The notes beneath the pieces were generated by a model. It did not search any database. It was not told the DNA's origin and was given only the letters and a program-made list of their open reading frames with translations. DNA of 51,215 nucleotides from Sphingomonas bacterium (GTDB lineage: Bacteria > Pseudomonadota > Alphaproteobacteria > Sphingomonadales > Sphingomonadaceae), in the NCBI RefSeq assembly GCF_028292925.1, contig NZ_JAQGLK010000067.1, positions 1 to 51,215 of the forward strand, written 5' to 3'. The translations under genes and the position numbers were made by a program. Shown piece after piece: positions 44,446-51,215 of this stretch (position 1 is its first letter; the number at the start of each line of letters is the position of its first letter).

Positions 44446-45954
44446 ATGAAGATCGCGCCCCGGCTGCCTTTCGCCTTTGTCGCGGGGATGGTCTCCGCAA
44501 CCGGCTTTGCACCGCTCGACCTGTGGCCGCTGACGATCGCCGCGTTTGCGGTGCTGCTGGCGATGGTCATCGATGCGGCTCGGCTGCGCGGGGCGCTGGC
44601 GCTCGGCTGGTGGTTCGGGTTCGGCCATTTCGTGATCGGGCTGAACTGGATCGCGACGGCGTTTACCTATCAGGCGGCAATGCCGGCCTGGCTCGGCTGG
44701 ATCGCGGTGGCTCTGCTGTCGCTCTACCTGGCCGTCTTCCCCGCCGTCGCGACAGGGCTTGCGTGGCGGTGGGGCCGCGCCGATCCGGTACGGTTCGCGC
44801 TGATCTTCGCCGCGGCGTGGATCCTGAGCGAGTGGCTGCGCGCATCGCTTTTCACGGGTTTTGCCTGGAACCCGCTGGGGGTGGTCGCGCTGCCGATCGG
44901 CGGCACGGCTCGCATCGCCACCCTGGTCGGCACGTTCGGCCTGTCCGGGCTCGTCGCGCTCGCGGCGGGTGGGCTGCTGATGCTCGTCCGGGGGCGCCGG
45001 CTGGCGGGTGCCGTGGCCCTGCTCGTCGCGCCGGCCGCTGCGGCACTGCTGGTGCAACTGCCCGCGCGGACCACGCAACCGGCGGCTGCCCAGGCAGGCG
45101 CGCTGATGCGGATCGTGCAGCCCAATATCGGCCAGGATAAAAAGTGGCAGGCCGGGTTCGAGGGCGCCAATTACCGCCGCCTGTTCGCCTTGAGCGGCGC
45201 ACCGGCGGGTGAGCCGCGGCTGCTGCTGTGGCCGGAGGCGGCGGTGCCCGACTATCTGGAGGAGGAGCCGCGCGTCCGCCGGCGACTCGCCGGGCTGCTC
45301 GGCCCGCGCGACGTGCTGCTTACCGGCGGCGTCGCGCTGGAGTTCGGCGGCAACGGCCGCGTCATCGCCGCGCGCAACAGCCTGTTCGCGATGAACGCAG
45401 CGAGCCGCCTGCTCTGGAGATACGACAAGGCACACCTCGTTCCCTACGGCGAATATCTGCCGATGCGTCCGATCCTGTCCGCGATCGGTCTGTCGCGGCT
45501 GGCCCCCGGCGATCTCGATTTCTGGCCGGGGCCGGGCGCGCAGAGCTTCGTCCTGCCGGGGTTCGGCGTGATCGGCGTGCAGATCTGCTATGAAATCATC
45601 TTCCCTGGCCACGTCGTCGATGCCGCGCATCGCCCCACCCTGCTCTTCAATCCGTCGAACGATGCGTGGTTCGGCGCATGGGGCCCCCCGCAGCACCTGG
45701 CGCAGGCACGGCTGCGCGCGATCGAGGAGGGGATCACCGTCGTCCGATCGACGCCGACCGGGATCTCCGCCGTGATTGGTGCGGACGGGCGGCTGCTCGC
45801 CAGCCTGCCGTGGCGTACCGCTGGCGCGATCGACTGGCGGATCCCCAGGCCGACCGCGCCGCCGCTGTTCGCGCGGTTCGGCAACATGCTGTCGCTGCTG
45901 CTGGGATTCGCGCTGGTCGGCGTCGCAATTGCGCTCCGCAAACCATCACGCTAA
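44446..45954 (+). CDS. lnt: apolipoprotein N-acyltransferase
   Basis: Adds the third acyl chain to lipoproteins at the inner membrane, needed for their sorting. The 502-residue protein has six or more membrane helices in residues 10-205, then a nitrilase-like domain with the catalytic triad Glu264 (LWPEAAVP), Lys328 (YDKAHLVPYGEYLP) and Cys381 (VQICYEIIF). A final helix lies near 480-495. The length fits. It precedes metK, as in many alphaproteobacteria, though a transcriptional regulator often found between them is absent. Confidence 0.96.
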   Translation: MKIAPRLPFAFVAGMVSATGFAPLDLWPLTIAAFAVLLAMVIDAARLRGALALGWWFGFGHFVIGLNWIATAFTYQAAMPAWLGWIAVALLSLYLAVFPAVATGLAWRWGRADPVRFALIFAAAWILSEWLRASLFTGFAWNPLGVVALPIGGTARIATLVGTFGLSGLVALAAGGLLMLVRGRRLAGAVALLVAPAAAALLVQLPARTTQPAAAQAGALMRIVQPNIGQDKKWQAGFEGANYRRLFALSGAPAGEPRLLLWPEAAVPDYLEEEPRVRRRLAGLLGPRDVLLTGGVALEFGGNGRVIAARNSLFAMNAASRLLWRYDKAHLVPYGEYLPMRPILSAIGLSRLAPGDLDFWPGPGAQSFVLPGFGVIGVQICYEIIFPGHVVDAAHRPTLLFNPSNDAWFGAWGPPQHLAQARLRAIEEGITVVRSTPTGISAVIGADGRLLASLPWRTAGAIDWRIPRPTAPPLFARFGNMLSLLLGFALVGVAIALRKPSR

Positions 45955-46027
45955 AGGACATAAGGAAAGCTTTATATGAGCGTCGGCGCGCGCGCCGGGG
46001 CAACCCACCAAGAGGAATAGTCCGAAG

Positions 46028-47263
46028 ATGCGCAGCAATTATCTCTTCACGTCCGAGAGCGTTTCCGAGGGGCATCCCGACAAGGTCGCCGATCAGATCT
46101 CGGATGCCGTGGTCGATCTGTTCCTCGCCGGCGATCCGGAGGCGCGCGTCGCTTGCGAGACGATGGTGACGACGCAGAAGATCATCCTGTCCGGCGAGGT
46201 CCGCTCGTCCGATCGCAGCATCATCGATGCCGACGGCGTGCTGACCGACGAGGGCCGCGCCCAGATCGAAAAGGTCGCGCGCGCCGCGGTCAAGCGGATC
46301 GGGTACGAGCAGAACGGCTTCCACTGGGAAACGGCCGAGTTCCAGAACAACCTGCACGCGCAGTCCGCCGAAATCGCGCAGGGCGTCGATTCCAGCGGCA
46401 ACAAGGATGAGGGCGCCGGCGATCAGGGCATCATGTTCGGCTACGCGACCGACGAGACGCCCGATTTTCTGCCTGCCACGCTCTATTACTCGCACCGCAT
46501 CCTGGAGCAGATGGCCGCGGATCGCCATTCCGCCAAGGTGCCGTTCCTCGAGCCTGACGCCAAGAGCCAGGTGACCCTGCAGTATGAGAATGGCGTGCCC
46601 GTCCGCGCCACCGCACTGGTCGTCTCGACCCAGCATGCGCCGGGCTATTTCGACGATGGCAGCGCGGGCAGCGACCCCGCCAAGTACAAGGAACTGCGCG
46701 ACTATGTTGTCGGCGTGTTCCACAATGTCCTTCCGGCGGGCTTCATCAACGATGACACCGCCATCTACGTCAACCCGACCGGCCGGTTCGAGATTGGCGG
46801 CCCCGATGGCGATTGTGGGCTGACCGGGCGCAAGATCATCGTCGACACTTACGGCGGCGCTTCCCCGCACGGCGGCGGCGCATTCTCGGGCAAGGACCCG
46901 ACGAAGGTCGATCGGTCCGCCGCGTATGTCGCGCGCTATCTGGCGAAGAACGTCGTCGCGGCGGGCCTCGCCAAGCGGTGCACGATCCAGCTGAGCTACG
47001 CGATCGGCGTTGCCGAGCCGCTGTCCCTCTATGTCGACACGCATGGCACCGGCACCGTGGACGAGGCGAAGATCGAGGAGGTGCTCGCCACCATCCTCGG
47101 CGGCAGGAAGCTGACCCCGCGCACGATCCGCACCCACCTCAGCCTCAACAAGCCGATCTACGAGCGGACGGCCAGCTACGGCCACTTCGGCCGCACCGCG
47201 GACGGAGACTTCTTCACCTGGGAGAAGACCGACCTGGTGGATGCGCTGAAGAACGCATTCTGA
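46028..47263 (+). CDS. metK: S-adenosylmethionine synthetase
   Basis: Makes S-adenosylmethionine from methionine and ATP. The 411-residue protein has [18 protein letters not shown] at the N-terminus, [12 protein letters not shown] in the middle and the P-loop-like [16 protein letters not shown] toward the end. The 73-base leader has the palindromic CGGCGCGCGCGCCG (45984-45997) and AAAGCTTT (45966-45973) but nothing I recognise as a SAM riboswitch. AGAGGAA lies about 11 bases before the ATG. Two hairpins follow the gene. Confidence 0.97.
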   Translation: MRSNYLFTSESVSEGHPDKVADQISDAVVDLFLAGDPEARVACETMVTTQKIILSGEVRSSDRSIIDADGVLTDEGRAQIEKVARAAVKRIGYEQNGFHWETAEFQNNLHAQSAEIAQGVDSSGNKDEGAGDQGIMFGYATDETPDFLPATLYYSHRILEQMAADRHSAKVPFLEPDAKSQVTLQYENGVPVRATALVVSTQHAPGYFDDGSAGSDPAKYKELRDYVVGVFHNVLPAGFINDDTAIYVNPTGRFEIGGPDGDCGLTGRKIIVDTYGGASPHGGGAFSGKDPTKVDRSAAYVARYLAKNVVAAGLAKRCTIQLSYAIGVAEPLSLYVDTHGTGTVDEAKIEEVLATILGGRKLTPRTIRTHLSLNKPIYERTASYGHFGRTADGDFFTWEKTDLVDALKNAF

Positions 47264-47270
47264 TCCGATC

Positions 47271-47304
47271 GGCGTTCCCGCGGCTTGAACGCCGTGGGAA
47301 CGCC
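47271..47304 (+). other. 14-bp hairpin after metK
   Basis: GGCGTTCCCGCGGC at 47271-47284 pairs with GCCGTGGGAACGCC at 47291-47304 (one G-T wobble) around a TTGAAC loop. It sits seven bases after the stop and is not followed by a T-run. It may stabilise the 3' end, act as a first terminator, or back up the second hairpin 17 bases downstream. Confidence 0.6.
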
Positions 47305-47320
47305 ATCGCGCCCGACATGA

Positions 47321-47357
47321 AAAAGGCCCGCTAGAGCATTGCTCCGGCGGGCCTTTT
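47321..47357. terminator. bidirectional terminator between metK and acyl-CoA dehydrogenase
   Basis: AAAAGGCCCGC at 47321-47331 pairs perfectly with GCGGGCCTTTT at 47347-47357, with A-run and T-run in the arms and T-rich sequence after (GTTTGC). It lies between convergent genes, so it can end both transcripts. Confidence 0.92.
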
Positions 47358-47374
47358 GTTTGCGCTGATCTGCG

Positions 47375-49168
47375 TCAGAAGGCGTCGGCGGGCAGCGCCA
47401 TCAGCGCCTCGGCGCCGCCTTCGATCTTGCGGCGGAGGGAGCCCGCATCCGGCAGCATCCGCTCGGCAAAGAAGCGGGCGGTGACGATCTTCGCCTCGTG
47501 CCGGGTGCGGTCTGCGGCGCCCGCCTCGATCGCCAAAGCCGATGCACGCGCCATGCGCAGCCACATCCAGCCGAGCGCCACGACACCCATCAGCGTCAGG
47601 TAGCTATATGCCCCCGCGCCGATCTCGTTCACGTCGATCCCGGCGTGGCGCATCAGCCATGCGGTGGAACTGCGCAGCTCGGCGAGCGCCTCCTCCAGCC
47701 GAGCGGCGATATCGGCCGTCTCCGCCACGCTCCGGGCTGCGGCGATCTCCTGATCGATCAGCGCGAAGAACGCCTCCGCGGCCCGCCCCTCGTCGCGGAC
47801 GAGCTTGCGGCCGACCAGGTCCATTGCCTGAACGCCGTTCGCGCCCTCGTAGATCATCGCCACCCGCGCATCGCGGACAAACTGCTCGACGCCCCACTCG
47901 CTGATGTAGCCGTGGCCGCCATAGACCTGCTGCGCCAGCACCGCGACTTCGAACCCCTTGTCGGTCAGGTAGCCCTTGATGACAGGGGTGAGCAGCGAGA
48001 TGAGCTGGTCCGCGGCCTGTCGCTCCTCCTCCGTCGGTGCCTGGTGCGCGAGATCGACCTGCAACGCCCCCCACAGGCAGAGCGCGCGCGCGCCCTCCGT
48101 ATAGGCTTTGCATTCCATCAGCATGCGGCGGACGTCGGGGTGCACGAACAGGGTATCGGCACGCTTGTCCGGCTCGGCGGCGCCGGTCAGCGCCCGCCCC
48201 TGCCGGCGATCCTTGGCGTACAGCACGGCGTTCTGGTAGGCGGCCTCGCCCAGCGCCAGCCCTTGCAGCCCCACGCTGAGGCGCGCGGCGTTCATCAGGA
48301 TGAACATCGCGGCCAGCCCCTTATTCTCGTCACCGACGAGATGCCCGGTCGCGCCGTCATAGTTCATCACGCAGGTGGAATTGCCGTGCACCCCCATCTT
48401 GTGCTCGATCGACCCGCACGTCACCGCATTCTGCTCCCCCAGGGAGCCGTCCGGGCCGACGATCCGCTTGGAGACGATGAACAGCGAAATGCCCTTCACG
48501 CTGTCCGGCGCGCCGGCAACCTTGGCCAGGACGAGATGGACGATGTTCTCCGTCAGGTCCTGCTCGCCGCCCGAAATGAAGATCTTGCTCCCGGTGATCC
48601 GGTAGCTGCCGTCAGGCTGGGGATCGGCGCGGGTGCGGATCATGCCGAGATCGGTGCCGCACTGCGCCTCCGTCAGGTTCATGGTGCCGGCCCACTCGCC
48701 GCTCACCATCTTCGGCACGTAGATCGCCTGCTGCTCGGCCGTGCCCTTGGCGACGATCGCGGCAACCGCGCCCAGCGTCAGGCCGTTATACATCGCGAAA
48801 CCGTGATTGGCGCCGACCATATATTCTTCGAACGCGGTGCCCAGCACGTGGGGCATGCCCTGTCCGCCTTGGTCCGCCGGAGCGGCCAGCGTCGGCCAAC
48901 CGGATTCGACGAACTTCACCCAGGCCGCGGGGAAGCCGGGCGGGGTCGTCACCGATCCATCCGGATGGCGGGTGCAACCGGCCCGGTCGCCGATCTGGTT
49001 GAGGGGGGCAAGCACCTCCTCGCAAAACCGCGCCCCTTCGGACAGGATCGCGTCGATCATGTCCGGCGTCGCATTCTCGAATGCGGGCAGGTCCGCATAG
49101 CGTTCCAGCCCCAGTATATGATCGATCACGTAGCGGGTATCGGCGACGGGCGCATGGTAGCTGGGCAT
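47375..49168 (-). CDS. acyl-CoA dehydrogenase (about 600-residue type)
   Basis: Flavoenzyme that oxidises acyl-CoA to the enoyl form in beta-oxidation. The 597-residue protein belongs to the long ACAD group with an extra N-terminal helix domain and a C-terminal extension. [12 protein letters not shown] and [10 protein letters not shown] are in the middle domain, and [12 protein letters not shown] near residue 440 carries the catalytic base region. The substrate chain length is unknown. The ATG at 49168 starts a family-like N-terminus; the frame is open 34 codons upstream. hisI follows divergently only in the sense of distance: both are on minus, with hisI 26 bases upstream. Confidence 0.93.
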   Translation of the reverse strand: MPSYHAPVADTRYVIDHILGLERYADLPAFENATPDMIDAILSEGARFCEEVLAPLNQIGDRAGCTRHPDGSVTTPPGFPAAWVKFVESGWPTLAAPADQGGQGMPHVLGTAFEEYMVGANHGFAMYNGLTLGAVAAIVAKGTAEQQAIYVPKMVSGEWAGTMNLTEAQCGTDLGMIRTRADPQPDGSYRITGSKIFISGGEQDLTENIVHLVLAKVAGAPDSVKGISLFIVSKRIVGPDGSLGEQNAVTCGSIEHKMGVHGNSTCVMNYDGATGHLVGDENKGLAAMFILMNAARLSVGLQGLALGEAAYQNAVLYAKDRRQGRALTGAAEPDKRADTLFVHPDVRRMLMECKAYTEGARALCLWGALQVDLAHQAPTEEERQAADQLISLLTPVIKGYLTDKGFEVAVLAQQVYGGHGYISEWGVEQFVRDARVAMIYEGANGVQAMDLVGRKLVRDEGRAAEAFFALIDQEIAAARSVAETADIAARLEEALAELRSSTAWLMRHAGIDVNEIGAGAYSYLTLMGVVALGWMWLRMARASALAIEAGAADRTRHEAKIVTARFFAERMLPDAGSLRRKIEGGAEALMALPADAF

Positions 49169-49194
49169 GCGGGAGGCATAGCCCCCGGCCCCGT

Positions 49195-49587
49195 TCAGGG
49201 CAATGCGGCAGCAGCCGGCACCGCATCGTCGCGGACCAGGGAATCGCCCTCGATTCGCCGGTAGAAGCAACTGCGCGCTTCAGTGTGGCACGCCGGCCCG
49301 ACCGGATCGACCCGGAGCCATATCGCATCCTGATCGCAATCGACCCGCGCGTCGACGACCCGCAGGATGTGGCCGCTCGTCTCGCCCTTCTTCCACAGCC
49401 GCCCGCGGGACCGCGACCAGAAGTGCGCCTCTCCGGTCGCGATCGTCTGGGCCAGCGCCTCGCGGTTCATGTGCGCGACCATCAGCAGCTCGCCCGTGGC
49501 CGCATCGCTCGCCACCGCGGTCACCAGCCCGGCAGCATCCCATTTCGGCGCCAGGACGGTGCCCGTTTCACGTTCCAGATCCGCCAC
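49195..49587 (-). CDS. hisI: phosphoribosyl-AMP cyclohydrolase
   Basis: Opens the purine ring of phosphoribosyl-AMP, the third step of histidine synthesis. The 130-residue protein has [33 protein letters not shown] and [13 protein letters not shown], with zinc ligand cysteines at 84, 100 and 107. It is the monofunctional HisI form, separate from HisE. The gene lies upstream of the acyl-CoA dehydrogenase gene on the same strand, an unrelated partner. It is divergent from purF, with 109 bases between the starts. Confidence 0.95.
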   Translation of the reverse strand: MADLERETGTVLAPKWDAAGLVTAVASDAATGELLMVAHMNREALAQTIATGEAHFWSRSRGRLWKKGETSGHILRVVDARVDCDQDAIWLRVDPVGPACHTEARSCFYRRIEGDSLVRDDAVPAAAALP

Positions 49588-49696
49588 GGAGTTAACCTTT
49601 GTCGTTGACGTAAATTGTTATGTCGCATTCCGGGCGACAAGCCGCCCCCTCCTCCCTATATGCCCCGCAGACCGCCATGACGACGGGTCGCTCCCC

Positions 49697-51166
49697 ATGA
49701 TTACGACGAATCCCTTCGATACCTCCGACGACGGCGACAAGCTGCATGAGGAGTGTGGCGTCTTCGGCATCTGGGATGCCGATACCGCCGCCGCGCTCGT
49801 CGCGCTCGGCCTCCATGCGCTTCAGCATCGTGGGCAGGAGGCTGCCGGCATCACCAGCTTTGACGGGCGCCAGTTCCACACCCACCGCGCGATGGGCCAC
49901 GTCGCCGGCAATTTCGACCGTGACGATGTCATCCGCGGGCTGCCCGGCCGGGCAGCGTGCGGCCACGTGCGCTACGCCACGACAGGCGATACCGCGCTGC
50001 GCAACGTCCAGCCGCTGTTCGCCGAGCTGTCTTCCGGCGGGTTCGCCGTGGCGCACAACGGCAACCTCTCCAATGCGACCAAGCTGCGGCGCGAGCTGGT
50101 CCGCCGCGGCGCGATCTTCCAGTCGACATCCGATACGGAGACGATCCTCCACCTCGTCGCGATGTCGAACTACCGCACGCTGCTGGATCGCTTCATCGAC
50201 GCGCTGAAGCAGGTCGAGGGTGCCTATTCGCTGGTGTGCCTGACGCCCGAGGGAATGATCGGCTGCCGCGATCCTCTGGGCGTTCGCCCGCTGGTGATGG
50301 GCCGACTTGGCGAGAACGTGATCTTCGCTTCCGAGTCGGTGGCGCTGGATGTCGTCGGCGCGCGCGTGGTCCGGGAGATCGAGCCGGGTGAGATGGTGAT
50401 CGTATCGGATGCCGGTGTCCGCTCGATCAAGCCGTTCGCACCCGTCAATCCGCGCCCCTGTGTCTTCGAGCATGTCTATTTCGCCCGGCCCGATTCGGTG
50501 ATGGACGGATCGTCCGTCTATTCGGTCCGCAAGCGGATCGGGGCCGAACTGGCGATGGAGAGCCCGGTCGCGGCGGATCTCGTCATCCCCGTGCCCGATT
50601 CGGGTACGCCGGCGGCGATCGGCTACGCGCAGGAGAGCGGTATCCCGTTCGAACTCGGGATCATCCGATCGCATTATGTCGGCCGCACCTTCATCCAGCC
50701 GGGCGATCAGGTCCGCCATCTCGGCGTCAAGCTGAAGCACAATGCCAACCGCGCGTTGATCGACGGGCAGCGGGTGGTGCTGATCGACGATTCGATCGTT
50801 CGCGGCACGACCAGCGTGAAGATCCTGCAGATGCTGCGCGATGCCGGCGCCGCCGAGGTCCACCTCCGCATCGCCAGCCCGCCCACGCGGCACAGCTGCT
50901 ACTACGGCGTCGATACGCCGGAACGGGCAAAGCTGCTTGCCGCCAAGATGACCGTTCCTGAAATGGCGGCCTATATCGGTGCGGACAGCCTGGCGTTCGT
51001 CAGCGTCGACGGCCTGTACCGCGCGCTCGGCCAGGAAAAGCGCGCCGCGGTGCCCAATCACTGCGATGCCTGCTTTACCGGCGACTACCCGACCCGCCTG
51101 ACCGACCAGGAAGAGGCAACTCCGCTGGATCAACTGGCACTCACCGACGAGCGCGTCGACGCCTGA
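49697..51166 (+). CDS. purF: amidophosphoribosyltransferase
   Basis: First committed enzyme of purine synthesis, adding ammonia from glutamine to PRPP. The 489-residue protein carries a short propeptide before the N-terminal nucleophile Cys20 (EECGVFGIW), the glutamine domain with RGQEAAGI and VAHNGNL, and the C-terminal PRTase domain with the PRPP loop VVLIDDSIVRGTTS. The upstream gap (49588-49696) has AT-rich sequence with TTGACG at about 49604 that could be a -35 box. A perfect 14-bp hairpin spans the stop codon. Confidence 0.97.
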   Translation: MITTNPFDTSDDGDKLHEECGVFGIWDADTAAALVALGLHALQHRGQEAAGITSFDGRQFHTHRAMGHVAGNFDRDDVIRGLPGRAACGHVRYATTGDTALRNVQPLFAELSSGGFAVAHNGNLSNATKLRRELVRRGAIFQSTSDTETILHLVAMSNYRTLLDRFIDALKQVEGAYSLVCLTPEGMIGCRDPLGVRPLVMGRLGENVIFASESVALDVVGARVVREIEPGEMVIVSDAGVRSIKPFAPVNPRPCVFEHVYFARPDSVMDGSSVYSVRKRIGAELAMESPVAADLVIPVPDSGTPAAIGYAQESGIPFELGIIRSHYVGRTFIQPGDQVRHLGVKLKHNANRALIDGQRVVLIDDSIVRGTTSVKILQMLRDAGAAEVHLRIASPPTRHSCYYGVDTPERAKLLAAKMTVPEMAAYIGADSLAFVSVDGLYRALGQEKRAAVPNHCDACFTGDYPTRLTDQEEATPLDQLALTDERVDA

Positions 51167-51178
51167 CGCGCTCGTCGG
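51144..51178 (+). terminator. 14-bp hairpin spanning the purF stop codon
   Basis: CCGACGAGCGCGTC at 51144-51157 pairs perfectly with GACGCGCTCGTCGG at 51165-51178, with the stop TGA (51164-51166) at the loop/right-arm boundary. The downstream part is C-rich with few T, so a standard T-run terminator is not evident before the window ends. Confidence 0.55.
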
Positions 51179-51215
51179 CTGCCTCCCCCCTTCGCTGACC
51201 TACCGGAAGACCCCG

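Noticed and set aside
45955-46027. SAM riboswitch before metK
   Set aside because: The leader is short and lacks the conserved cores of the SAM riboswitch families I know; only palindromic GC sequence is seen.

Overview
The window is about 51 kb of GC-rich chromosome that reads as core genome of an alphaproteobacterium, most likely a sphingomonad (Sphingomonas or a close relative). Supporting signs are a FYDLN (TIGR02300) protein, a DUF1465 protein, YdcH/DUF465 small proteins, a MucR regulator, a DksA with a single zinc-site cysteine, a class II-type AroA, and the typical alphaproteobacterial gene order tsaB-rimI-fur-plsC-miaB-phoH-ybeY-corC-lnt-metK. The genus is inferred from gene content, since no rRNA is present. 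I see no insertion sequence, integrase, CRISPR array, prophage or toxin-antitoxin pair.

Layout: 1-9.5 kb is a mosaic of small or poorly characterised genes: a peroxiredoxin, an EF-hand protein, a HerA/DUF87-like ATPase followed by a lipoprotein, a class A penicillin-binding protein, a DUF1810 protein, a glutamine amidotransferase, an RNase H-like protein and a Nudix hydrolase. From 9.5 to 14.1 kb come tRNA-Ala(GGC), a FYDLN protein and the aroA-cmk-rpsA run. From 14.2 to 17.5 kb lies a stress and regulation block: DUF1465, an Hsp20 gene with a heat-shock promoter and a structured leader, two YdcH-like proteins, PilZ and DksA. The block ligA-small basic protein-recN-bamD (17.7-22.6 kb, minus strand) joins DNA repair to outer-membrane assembly. 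A glycosyltransferase and a TonB/TPR protein follow, then the preprotein translocase group yajC-secD-secF-Mth938 (25.9-29.2 kb, minus strand), tRNA-Pro(GGG) and hslV-hslU.

From 32.2 to 34.7 kb are two membrane proteins and a DEAD-box helicase whose start region lies in an inverted repeat. From 35 to 47.3 kb runs the long plus-strand cluster nfu, tsaB, rimI, mucR, fur, plsC, miaB, phoH, ybeY, corC, a sorbosone dehydrogenase-like gene, (minus) a VOC protein, lnt and metK. It links tRNA modification, ribosome maturation, envelope lipid and lipoprotein synthesis, metal regulation and SAM synthesis. The window closes with an acyl-CoA dehydrogenase and hisI on minus, then purF on plus.

I did not find a clear new multi-gene system. 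The most interesting signals are at RNA level: an alphaproteobacterial RpoH promoter plus a putative RNA thermometer ahead of hsp20, a hairpin with a three-codon ORF ahead of the TTG-start DEAD-box helicase, and two tandem strong hairpins in the 556-base gap between the penicillin-binding protein and a small FlbD-like gene. Long open frames antisense to real genes are common here because of the base composition and were left out. Start codons were chosen by homology memory, ribosome binding sites and overlaps; no database search was available.
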